6,602 bases of DNA. It comes from Terriglobia bacterium. GTDB lineage: Bacteria; Acidobacteriota; Terriglobia; UBA7540. A model generated the notes under the pieces. The model did no database searches. It was given only the letters and a program-made list of their open reading frames with translations, and had not been told where the DNA came from. The stretch is taken from contig JASHTO010000625.1 in the NCBI GenBank assembly GCA_030040515.1, positions 1-6,602 of the forward strand. The letters are read 5' to 3'. Shown one piece after another: positions 1 to 5,815 of the stretch. A program made the position numbers and the translations under genes. Each line of letters begins with the position of its first letter. The first letter of the stretch is position 1.

Positions 1-903
1 GGAGCTGATGGCGTCGAAATCCTCGATGGTCAGAGGGATGTTGGCCTCGCGCGCCATGGCCAGCAGGTGCAGAACGGCGTTGGTTGAGCCGCCGCTCGCT
101 GCCACGCTGGCGATGGCATTCTCAAATGACTTGCGGGTGAGAAAATTGAGGGGCGAAGTTCCCTGCTTCAGCAGGTCCATCACCAGTTGGCCGCATTTGT
201 AGGCGGCTTCGTCCTTCTTGGGGTCGATGGCGGGAATGCTGTTCATGCCCATGGGGGAGAGGCCGATGAATTCCATCACCGTCGACATTGTGTTGGCGGT
301 GAATTGCCCGCCGCACGCGCCCGCACCCGGACACGCGTGGTCTTCCAGGTCCTTCAGATCCGCATCGGTCATCAAGCCGGCGGCATTGGCGCCGATGGCT
401 TCATAAACATCACCAATGGTAACGTCGCGGTTCTGGAAGCGGCCTGCGGCGATTGGCCCGCCGTAGAGCAGCAGGCTGGGAATATTCAGCCGGATCAGCG
501 CCATGGCGCCGCCCGGAATGGTCTTGTCGCAGCCCACCAGGGCGACCATGGCGTCAAACATCTGGCCGCGTCCGACCAATTCGATCGAATCAGCGATAAC
601 TTCACGGCTGACGAGGCAGGCTTTCATGCCCTCGGTGCCCATTGCCTCGCCGTCGGAAATGGCGATGGTGTTCAGCTCCATGGGCGTGCCGCCCGCGGCG
701 CGCACTCCCGCTTTCACCTTTTCCGCCAGTTGCCGCAGGTGGAAGTTGCAGGGCATGGTCTCAATCCAGGTGTTGGCAATGCCCACCAGCGGCTTCGCCA
801 GGTCGGCGTCCGTGAAGCCGATGGCCTTGAACATGGATCGGGCGCCGGCGCGGTCGCGGCCCTCGGTGATGATGTGACTGCGATGCTTCAGATTACTTGC
901 CAT
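1..903 (-). CDS. ilvD: Dihydroxy-acid dehydratase, N-terminal 301 codons (3' end beyond window)
   Basis: Converts 2,3-dihydroxy-isovalerate and 2,3-dihydroxy-3-methylvalerate to the 2-keto acids in cytosolic valine, leucine and isoleucine synthesis. The frame is open from ATG at 903 to the window edge. The translation shows the family N-terminus TEGRDRAGAR (residues 13-22), then TMPCNFHLRQL with Cys52, ISDGEAMGTEGMK (82-94), VGCDKTIPGG (123-132) with Cys125 and Lys127, and CPGAGACGGQFTANTM (191-206) with Cys197. Three Cys at these places are the ligand set known for the [2Fe-2S] branch of the IlvD/Edd family; the E. coli-type [4Fe-4S] enzymes lack the first. The family is about 550-570 residues, so slightly more than half is present. 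The start is supported by AAGGGGAGG (909-917 on the complement) five bases upstream and by agreement with family N-termini. No neighbouring branched-chain gene is visible. The family call is near certain; the metal class follows from the Cys pattern. Confidence 0.96.
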   Translation of the reverse strand, partial: MASNLKHRSHIITEGRDRAGARSMFKAIGFTDADLAKPLVGIANTWIETMPCNFHLRQLAEKVKAGVRAAGGTPMELNTIAISDGEAMGTEGMKACLVSREVIADSIELVGRGQMFDAMVALVGCDKTIPGGAMALIRLNIPSLLLYGGPIAAGRFQNRDVTIGDVYEAIGANAAGLMTDADLKDLEDHACPGAGACGGQFTANTMSTVMEFIGLSPMGMNSIPAIDPKKDEAAYKCGQLVMDLLKQGTSPLNFLTRKSFENAIASVAASGGSTNAVLHLLAMAREANIPLTIEDFDAISS

Positions 904-927
904 GATGGCCTCCCCTTGGTGGATAAA

Positions 928-941
928 TGACCCAGCGGTCA
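928..941. promoter_or_regulatory. 14-bp palindrome upstream of ilvD
   Basis: TGACC-CAGC-GGTCA is a perfect inverted repeat 25 bases upstream of the ilvD start codon, just beyond its ribosome binding site. In this position it could be a repressor operator or a small hairpin in the ilvD leader. I found no strong -35/-10 pair beside it, and a 5-bp arm can occur by chance, so a regulatory role is only suggested. Confidence 0.3.
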
Positions 942-999
942 AGCATGTCATATTCGCAGATTTGGAGGATTCGAGCAAGTGAACGCGCCGATTCGTAAT

Positions 1000-1200
1000 G
1001 GGTCAGTTTGAATTTCGTAGGGGCAGGGCTTGTCCCTGCCCTTCGGTCCAGCGATATCAGCAGGGCACCCGCAAGGGGTGCCCCTACGCCGAGATTTCGA
1101 ATTGACCCGCTACACGCCGATTGGCAGGGGCGCAGTTTGAAATCCCGGTGTAGGGGCATCCGTTGGCTGACGGATGCCCCGCCCGATATCGCTGGACGGA
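1000..1200. repeat. Cluster of REP/MITE-like palindromic repeats
   Basis: This block is built of nested inverted repeats. The first unit, 1017-1087, is bounded by GTAGGGGCA (1017-1025) and its exact complement TGCCCCTAC (1079-1087). It holds two hairpins: GGGCAGGG/CCCTGCCC (1021-1028 with 1034-1041) and GGGCACCC/GGGTGCCC (1063-1070 with 1076-1083). GGGTCA (1000-1005) and TGACCC (1103-1108) bracket it. A related unit follows: CAGTTTGAA (1133-1141, also at 1004-1012), GTAGGGGCA again (1150-1158), and an 11-bp hairpin (1153-1163 with 1170-1180). A 13-bp inverted repeat, GTCCAGCGATATC at 1046-1058, matches 1185-1197 across the block. No transposase is present, so if mobile it would depend on one elsewhere. 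The short ORFs across it are palindrome artefacts. The structure is seen directly; the class is inferred. Confidence 0.75.
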
Positions 1201-1439
1201 CTCAGGACCTGCCAATTTTCCGCCCAATGCCACCTGCGAAAAGAGCGGTTAAATACTAGAAAATTATAGAAAAATAAGCTCATTTTCGCGTCAAACTTGG
1301 AATAATCTTGCGTGTCTGGGGAGCCGTAATCTTCCGCATTGCGTTCGCAGCAAATACCGATAAGGATAAAGTGATCTCAGAAATCGTTGAGCTTGGCGTG
1401 TCAGAAATGTGGACAAATAGCCCGTGAAAATCTTTTGCA
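1201..1439. other. Intergenic stretch without recognisable gene
   Basis: The segment is relatively A+T-rich around 1255-1310 and lies between the palindromic repeats and the structured block. I see no conserved coding frame, tRNA or clear terminator in it. It may contain the promoter or flank of the structured RNA candidate, but no convincing -35/-10 pair stands out. Confidence 0.5.
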
Positions 1440-1715
1440 CCCTATTATGGGTTTGTGGCATGATGTACGCAGATTGGACCACAAATGACCTAGCCACTAC
1501 CCGCCCCCTGAAGGGGGGTCGTTGCTTACAAGACCGGGAGAGCCGGGGCATGGGCCTACCTTAAAATACACCTCGGCTCCTCCCGAGTTTAGACCTGACC
1601 GAAGATTAGTTAGGTGGGAGGTAATAGCCGGGTTCGCCCCGTCGGCAATCCTTGCGAATCGCCACACCTGCCAGTTAAGATAGCAGTTTCCCGCAGGTGG
1701 CCAAAGCCGAGGTGT
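1440..1715. ncRNA. Candidate structured RNA, family and strand unresolved
   Basis: Dense helices suggest a structured RNA. The core, about 148 nt, is closed by an exact 11-bp pairing of ACACCTCGGCT (1568-1578) with AGCCGAGGTGT (1705-1715). Inside are CCTCCC/GGGAGG (1579-1584 with 1616-1621) stacked on ACCTGAC/GTTAGGT (1593-1599 with 1609-1615), a hairpin at 1644-1663, and ACCTGC/GCAGGT (1666-1671 with 1693-1698) extended by GCC/GGC past a two-base bulge. Upstream are CCC-TATTAT-GGG (1440-1451), TTTGTGG/CCACAAA (1452-1458 with 1479-1485) and CCCCC-TGAA-GGGGG (1504-1517). Wobble evidence conflicts. The 1644-1663 hairpin is an 8-bp stem with a GCAA tetraloop and two G-U pairs only if the minus strand is transcribed, while ACCTGAC/GTTAGGT pairs fully only on the plus strand. 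I see no signatures of tmRNA, RNase P, SRP or common riboswitches. It could also be an ORF-less mobile-element RNA. The structure is seen; its being an RNA is inferred. Confidence 0.45.
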
Positions 1716-1768
1716 GATAGCCTTGATTTGTGGGCACGCGACAATGGATGCGCGAGGGGCCGGTAGTA

Positions 1769-1797
1769 TTGTCAGTGAGAGGCCGCTGTGTTATATA
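1769..1797 (+). promoter_or_regulatory. Sigma70-type promoter for mglA
   Basis: TTGTCA (1769-1774) and TATATA (1792-1797) are separated by 17 bases, close to the housekeeping consensus in sequence and spacing. Transcription would begin near 1804 and leave a leader of about 115 nt before the mglA GTG. The structured block at 1440-1715 lies upstream of this promoter, so it is not part of the mglA leader if this promoter is the one used. Confidence 0.55.
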
Positions 1798-1898
1798 CAA
1801 TGGACGCCGGGGATCGCCAATCGAAAAGAACACATAGAAGAGGCGAGGCGCTTCGGCCGCCCATTTGAACTCTTTGATGTGGTAAATCTTCAAACTTT

Positions 1899-1908
1899 GG
1901 GGAAGGGG
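1899..1908 (+). promoter_or_regulatory. Ribosome binding site of mglA
   Basis: GGGGAAGGGG lies 10 bases before the GTG at 1919. It supports that start over the out-of-frame GTG at 1912. The next residues (SFINFAAREINCKIVYYG) match the canonical MglA N-terminus. Confidence 0.65.
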
Positions 1909-1918
1909 ATCGTGGCGC

Positions 1919-2503
1919 GTGAGTTTTATTAACTTCGCTGCACGGGAAATCAACTGCAAAATCGTTTATTACGGCGCAGGTCTGGGTGGGAAGACCACCA
2001 ACCTCCAATGGATTTTCGACCAGACCATGGCGAAATCCGGCGGAAAAATGATTTCCCTCGCCACCGAAACCGACCGCACCTTGTTTTTCGACTTCCTGCC
2101 GCTCGATCTCGGCACCATTCGCGGGTTCAAGACACGGTTCCACCTCTACACAGTTCCCGGACAGGTCTTTTACGACGCCAGTCGTAAACTGATTCTTCGC
2201 GGTGTGGATGGCGTGGTGTTTGTCGCGGATTCGCAGGAAGAAAGAATGGATGCCAACATCGAAGCTCTGGAAAACCTGAGCGAAAACCTGCGCGACCATA
2301 ATTACGACTTCATGAAAATTCCCTACGTTCTTCAGCTCAATAAGCGCGATTTGCCGAATGTCCTTCCGGTTGAAGACCTCAAGAAAGCGCTGATGAAGAA
2401 AAATGAGCCGGTGTTTGAAGCCGTGGCCTTCAAAGGCGTTGGAGTGTTTGAAACCCTGAAGGAGTGCGGCCGGCTGGTGCTGGCAGAGCTCAAGAAGGGC
2501 TAG
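1919..2503 (+). CDS. mglA: MglA-type small Ras-like GTPase
   Basis: A cytosolic GTPase that, in bacteria where it is studied (Myxococcus, Thermus), marks the leading cell pole in its GTP form and controls gliding or type IV pilus motility, with MglB as activating protein. The 194-residue product has the usual MglA length. It shows the P-loop GAGLGGKTT (19-27), Arg53 before TLFFDFLPL (54-62), the family-typical TVPGQ (78-82) in place of the Ras DxxG box, FYDASRKLILRGVDGVVFVADS (84-105) and the guanine-specificity motif NKRD (141-144). Arg53 and Gln82 are the residues used for intrinsic hydrolysis in characterised MglA. Translation starts at GTG. The P-loop has Gly23 where the Myxococcus protein has Cys. 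No mglB is visible on either side. The gene converges with the radical SAM gene 72 bases downstream, without a clear terminator between them. The family call is very secure; a motility role here is inferred. Confidence 0.95.
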   Translation: MSFINFAAREINCKIVYYGAGLGGKTTNLQWIFDQTMAKSGGKMISLATETDRTLFFDFLPLDLGTIRGFKTRFHLYTVPGQVFYDASRKLILRGVDGVVFVADSQEERMDANIEALENLSENLRDHNYDFMKIPYVLQLNKRDLPNVLPVEDLKKALMKKNEPVFEAVAFKGVGVFETLKECGRLVLAELKKG

Positions 2504-2575
2504 TTGTTTTGGATTATCCACCTTGCACGGGTTGGAACCGCCGAAAAGCACAATCAAAATTCCAAAATTGAATCA

Positions 2576-4054
2576 TCAATTGGTTTCTGTAGCGCTGGCA
2601 AGGGCGAAGAAATGGTGTCCCATAATTGCCAAAGTTACGGCCTTGCTGAAGTGTTGCCGATGCTGGCGCACTGACTGGACGAGGAATTTCCAATACTCCC
2701 CGCGGTAATTGCTTCGCAGCCCTTGCTGCCACAGAGAGCGGCCGAACGCCATTAAATCCGAGAACACCAGCGGCGAGCGCGACCCGTTTCCCAATTGAGA
2801 CAGGAATGCCAAAGTGCGCTGGAAATACTCGTGCGGATTATAGATGGTCCGAAGAATACGCAGGTAGCCGTCAAGAAGTTCCTGGCTGTCCATGCGGGGA
2901 ATAAAGTTTAAATCTGCGAGCGTGTTATTTCCCAAGCTGGATTTCAGCAGGCGGCCCTCCGCCTTGAGCCGCCGCCATAATTGCGTATTGGGCAGCGCGT
3001 TCAACAGGCCCACCATGGAAAGCGGGATTGCCGCCTGACGGATGAAGTCGATTTGCCGCTCAAACACGTCCGGCGGGTCATTGTCGAATCCCACGATAAA
3101 GCCCGCCATCACTTCCATTCCATAAGCCTGAATCAGCTTCACGCTTTCCAGCAAATCCTTGCGAAGATTCTGGAATTTGGTGGTCTCTTTCAAACTCTCC
3201 GCTACCGGCGTCTCGATTCCCAGGAAAACCCGTGAAAAATGCGCGGCGCGCATCAGCGTCAGCAATTCTTCGTCCTCCGCAAGGTTCAGGGACGCCTCCG
3301 TAAAAAGTGTAAAAGGGAACTTATGGTCGCGCATCCACGCCACCAGCCGGGGCAAAAGGGCTTTGACGCTCTTTTTGTTTCCAATGAAATTGTCGTCGAC
3401 CATGAAAACCGAACCGCGCCAGCCGAGGCGGTAAAGCTGGTCGAGTTCGGCGCACACCTGGTCCGGCGTCTTAGTGCGCGGACGGCGGCCGTAGATTTCG
3501 ATGATGTCACAAAACTCGCAGGTGAACGGGCACCCGCGGGAAAACTGAATTGACATCGAACCATACCGGCGAAGCGAGGCCAAATGCAGGTCAGGGAGAG
3601 GGGTGCGGGTGACGTCCACCACCTGGGGATTGGAATAGCGGGGTTTGGCCGCTCCGCGCTCGAGATCCTCGGCGAGTTCGCTGATTATCAACTCGGCTTC
3701 ACCTTCCACAATGTGGTCGGCTTGCGAAATGGTCGGATCGTGGGCGCTGGTGATCGGCCCGCCCACCACGGTTCGCTTGCCCAGGCGTTTAGCGCGAGCA
3801 ATTTGTTCCTTCATGGAGCTGCCCTGCACAATCATCCCGCTAAAGAAGACAACGTCAGCCCACTGCAGGTCGGAGTCCTTCAGGCGCTGCACATTGGAAT
3901 CCACCAGACGCTTTTCCCAGGATGCCGGGAGCAGTGCGGAAACGGTGAGCAACCCCAAAGGAGGATATGCCGAGCGCTTTCCCATGAAAGGCAGGGCGTG
4001 CTTGAAGCTCCAGAACGTGTCGGGAAATTCTGGACAAACGAGCAGGACTTTCAT
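2576..4054 (-). CDS. B12-binding radical SAM protein, HpnP/HpnR-like
   Basis: A 492-residue protein. The N-terminal part (about 1-135) resembles the cobalamin-binding fold: KVLLVCPEFP (2-11), SAYPPLGLLTVSALLP (28-43), DSNVQRL (52-58), VVGGPITS (96-103) and VEGEAE (116-121), without a DxHxxG histidine. The radical SAM core follows, with SRGCPFTCEFCD (172-183) carrying the CxxxCxxC cluster cysteines 175, 179 and 182, then FMVDDNFIGNKK, TEASLNLAEDEELL, GIETP and MAGFIVGFDNDP. The C-terminal region resembles DUF4070. This layout is shared with the hopanoid methylases HpnP (C-2) and HpnR (C-3) and with many uncharacterised relatives. Such enzymes use SAM to start radical chemistry and cobalamin to move methyl groups or assist rearrangements. 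The substrate cannot be read from sequence, and no hopanoid genes are nearby. ATG at 4054 is preferred to TTG at 4057 for its spacing to AGGAGGGG. Confidence 0.9.
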   Translation of the reverse strand: MKVLLVCPEFPDTFWSFKHALPFMGKRSAYPPLGLLTVSALLPASWEKRLVDSNVQRLKDSDLQWADVVFFSGMIVQGSSMKEQIARAKRLGKRTVVGGPITSAHDPTISQADHIVEGEAELIISELAEDLERGAAKPRYSNPQVVDVTRTPLPDLHLASLRRYGSMSIQFSRGCPFTCEFCDIIEIYGRRPRTKTPDQVCAELDQLYRLGWRGSVFMVDDNFIGNKKSVKALLPRLVAWMRDHKFPFTLFTEASLNLAEDEELLTLMRAAHFSRVFLGIETPVAESLKETTKFQNLRKDLLESVKLIQAYGMEVMAGFIVGFDNDPPDVFERQIDFIRQAAIPLSMVGLLNALPNTQLWRRLKAEGRLLKSSLGNNTLADLNFIPRMDSQELLDGYLRILRTIYNPHEYFQRTLAFLSQLGNGSRSPLVFSDLMAFGRSLWQQGLRSNYRGEYWKFLVQSVRQHRQHFSKAVTLAIMGHHFFALASATETN

Positions 4055-4059
4055 CAATA

Positions 4060-4067
4060 CCCCTCCT
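4060..4067 (-). promoter_or_regulatory. Ribosome binding site deciding the radical SAM gene start
   Basis: On the complement, AGGAGGGG ends five bases before ATG at 4054 and two bases before TTG at 4057. The spacing favours ATG, which gives the N-terminus MKVLLVCPEFP typical of this family. Confidence 0.7.
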
Positions 4068-4382
4068 GGGAAACCGCGGTCAAGACGATGGCCTTACAGT
4101 TTCGACGGATGCCACAACCTATCTTCACCTATCGACCTTGAAATCAAAGAGGCGCCCATCGTTCTTCTTTGCTCTAACCACCCCACACGTCTCTGCGGCA
4201 GAAGAGCGCGAAGGTGGATTAATGCATCGAATCTACAGTTAGTTTCTGCTGGCCAAAACCCCATGTGGCAGGTTCTGAAACTCAATGTTCAGTGTAGCAT
4301 CAACAGTCGTGAGTGCCCTAGAAAAAAGCTCCGCTGATTCTTGATCGCAGACAGCGTGCAGGTTTTCCCGAGATTTGAGGAA

Positions 4383-4396
4383 TCGGACCAGTCCGA
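4383..4396. promoter_or_regulatory. Palindromic operator candidate
   Basis: TCGGAC-CA-GTCCGA is a perfect inverted repeat with a two-base centre, between the divergent genes and about 50 bases upstream of the candidate -35 at 4448. Size and symmetry fit a dimeric regulator site that could control one or both genes. Only one copy was seen and no regulator gene is nearby, so this is a candidate only. Confidence 0.3.
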
Positions 4397-4447
4397 CGAG
4401 ATCGCGCAGGATGCCCCCGGCCGCCGCACTTTCGCATCAGCCGGGAT

Positions 4448-4476
4448 TTGATTTCAAAAAACTCCGGGGTTATCTT
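4448..4476 (+). promoter_or_regulatory. Possible promoter of the oxidoreductase gene
   Basis: TTGATT (4448-4453) and TATCTT (4471-4476) are 17 bases apart, each matching four of six consensus bases. Transcription would start near 4483, leaving a leader of about 44 nt. Plausible by position and spacing, but weak in sequence. Confidence 0.35.
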
Positions 4477-4526
4477 GTTCCCAGCGGCGCGCCGCCCCAG
4501 CACACGGAAAATCCGGAGACCTGAAC

Positions 4527-5702
4527 ATGGAAAACTCAAAAATACATTCCGTGGGAATCATCATGAACGGCGTCACGGGGCGCATGGGTTTGAACCAGCA
4601 CCTGCGCCGATCGATTGCCGCCATCACGAAACACGGCGGCGTGAGGATTAGCGACGCGGAGCGAATCGTGCCGCGCCCTCTGCTCGTGGGAAGGAATCAG
4701 GCCAAGCTGGAAGCGATCTCACGCGAATTTGGCGGCTTGCCGTTTTCGACGCATCTCGATACGGCCCTCGCCGATCCGGAATATTCGGTTTATTTCGATG
4801 CTCAGACCACTCCCCAGCGCTTCGATGCAGTCAGCAAAGCCATCGCCGCGCGCAAGCACGTTTATTGCGAAAAGCCCGTCGCCGAAACGCTTCAAAAAGC
4901 CCTGCAACTTTACCGGCGGGCGGAATCGGCAGGAATTAAGAACGGCGTCGTGCAGGACAAGCTGTGGCTTCCGGGTCTGGTGAAGCTCCAACGATTGCGC
5001 GACCAGGGCTTCTTCGGCCGCATTCTTACCGTGCGAGGCGAGTTCGGCTACTGGGTCTTTGAAGGTGACACCATTCCCCCGCAACGCCCTTCGTGGAATT
5101 ACCGCAAAGAAGACGGCGGCGGCATCATTCTCGACATGTTCTGCCACTGGCGGTACATCCTTGTCAATCTTTTTGCCCCGGTGAAGGCAGTCTCCTGCGT
5201 TGGCGCGACCTTAATTCCCCAGCGCCGCGACGAATCGGGAAAACCTTATGCCTGTACGGCGGATGATTCGGCTTTCGCGATCTTCGAACTCGAAGGCGGA
5301 ATCCTTGCGCCCTTCAATTCATCCTGGGGTACGCGAGTCCGGCGCGACGACCTGCTGACGATTCACGTGGACGGCACGAAGGGTTCGGCGGTGGCCGGCC
5401 TCCGCGAATGCTGGATTCAGCCTTATGGCGCAACGCCGCGTCCGGTGTGGGATCCGGATTCTCCCAGTGCGCTAAATTATTTTGACGGATGGCAAAAAGT
5501 GCCGGAGCAGGAAGTCTACGAAAACGCATTCAAACACCAATGGGAGTTGTTCCTGCGCCACGTCGTCAATGATGAACCTTTTCGATGGAATTTGCTGGAG
5601 GGCGCCAAAGGCTTGCAGCTTGCCGAAAAAGGGCTCGAGTCCTGGAGCAAACGCGCCTGGGTGGACGTCGAGCCCCTCGCCGGCAGCACCCAGAGGAGCT
5701 GA
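4527..5702 (+). CDS. Gfo/Idh/MocA family oxidoreductase
   Basis: A 391-residue NAD(P)-dependent oxidoreductase of the family that acts on sugars, inositols and related polyols. The Rossmann part begins SVGIIMNGVTGRMG (8-21), with GVTGRMG as the dinucleotide-binding glycine loop. LLVGRNQAKLEAISREFG (52-69) fits the second strand and its following helix, and HVYCEKPVAETL (111-122) holds the family EKP motif with Lys116. The C-terminal substrate domain has EDGGGIILDMFCHW (195-208), where Asp203 and His207 sit at the family's usual catalytic positions, and later SSWGTRVRRDDLLTIHVDGTKGSA. Length is typical. GGAG at 4515-4518, eight bases before ATG, supports the start. It is divergent from the radical SAM gene and 113 bases before the DUF6978-like gene. 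The GVTGRMG loop resembles that of dihydrodipicolinate reductase, but the EKP motif and two-domain layout place it in Gfo/Idh/MocA. Its substrate is not predictable. Confidence 0.92.
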   Translation: MENSKIHSVGIIMNGVTGRMGLNQHLRRSIAAITKHGGVRISDAERIVPRPLLVGRNQAKLEAISREFGGLPFSTHLDTALADPEYSVYFDAQTTPQRFDAVSKAIAARKHVYCEKPVAETLQKALQLYRRAESAGIKNGVVQDKLWLPGLVKLQRLRDQGFFGRILTVRGEFGYWVFEGDTIPPQRPSWNYRKEDGGGIILDMFCHWRYILVNLFAPVKAVSCVGATLIPQRRDESGKPYACTADDSAFAIFELEGGILAPFNSSWGTRVRRDDLLTIHVDGTKGSAVAGLRECWIQPYGATPRPVWDPDSPSALNYFDGWQKVPEQEVYENAFKHQWELFLRHVVNDEPFRWNLLEGAKGLQLAEKGLESWSKRAWVDVEPLAGSTQRS

Positions 5703-5799
5703 GGGTAGGAATTTCATATCAGACTCTACTCAGGAATTGAATCGAGTTGGAAGGCAGCTCACTCTTGGCGAAGGGCCACGCGCCAAGCCGCTTTCGAGG

Positions 5800-5805
5800 T
5801 ACAAT
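5800..5805 (+). promoter_or_regulatory. Candidate -10 element close to the DUF6978-like start
   Basis: TACAAT matches five of six consensus -10 bases and lies 10 bases before the ATG at 5816. If used, the transcript would begin about four bases before the start codon and be nearly leaderless. No -35 element is present at the right distance, so chance is a real alternative. Confidence 0.25.
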
Positions 5806-5815
5806 CTGGGAAGCG

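Larger units (their letters stand above)
4068..4526. other. Divergent intergenic region without a gene
   Basis: About 460 bases separate the divergent radical SAM and oxidoreductase genes. I found no frame resembling a conserved protein on either strand and no tRNA. It holds a 14-bp palindrome (4383-4396), a possible promoter for the rightward gene (4448-4476), and a small direct repeat of CCTATC near 4120-4135. No convincing promoter for the leftward gene was found, although it should lie here. Confidence 0.5.

Noticed and set aside
187..930. 247-codon plus-strand open frame opposite ilvD
   Set aside because: It is antisense to an unmistakable IlvD reading frame, and its composition (rich in H, G, A, D) is typical of a shadow of GC-rich coding DNA.
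1000..1200. CRISPR array
   Set aside because: The repeats are palindromic units of differing length and spacing, without regular repeat-spacer alternation, and no cas gene is present.
893..1259. Short open frames on both strands across the palindromic repeats
   Set aside because: They follow the symmetry of the hairpins, lack ribosome binding sites and show no family resemblance.
1291..1551. 86-codon minus-strand open frame over the structured block
   Set aside because: It runs through several hairpins, has a low-complexity basic product and no recognisable domain.
1440..1715. Assignment of the structured block to 6S RNA, tmRNA, RNase P RNA, SRP RNA or a common riboswitch
   Set aside because: The branched layout is unlike the single rod of 6S. 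No tag frame or tRNA-like ends are seen for tmRNA, and the conserved cores of RNase P and SRP RNAs and of the SAM, TPP, cobalamin, lysine and c-di-GMP riboswitches are missing. A search could still overturn this.
1772..2557. 261-codon minus-strand open frame opposite mglA
   Set aside because: It lies fully antisense to the conserved MglA frame and resembles no family.
2504..2575. Bidirectional terminator between mglA and the radical SAM gene
   Set aside because: Only a weak A/T-rich bulged hairpin is present near 2560-2583, without a GC-rich stem or T-run.
4055..4057. TTG as start of the radical SAM gene
   Set aside because: It is only two bases from the Shine-Dalgarno sequence, while the next codon, ATG, has better spacing and gives the family N-terminus.
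5747..5815. Upstream TTG start for the DUF6978-like gene
   Set aside because: The 23 added residues look unlike the family, whose proteins begin near LTQxEAD, and TTG lacks a clear ribosome binding site.
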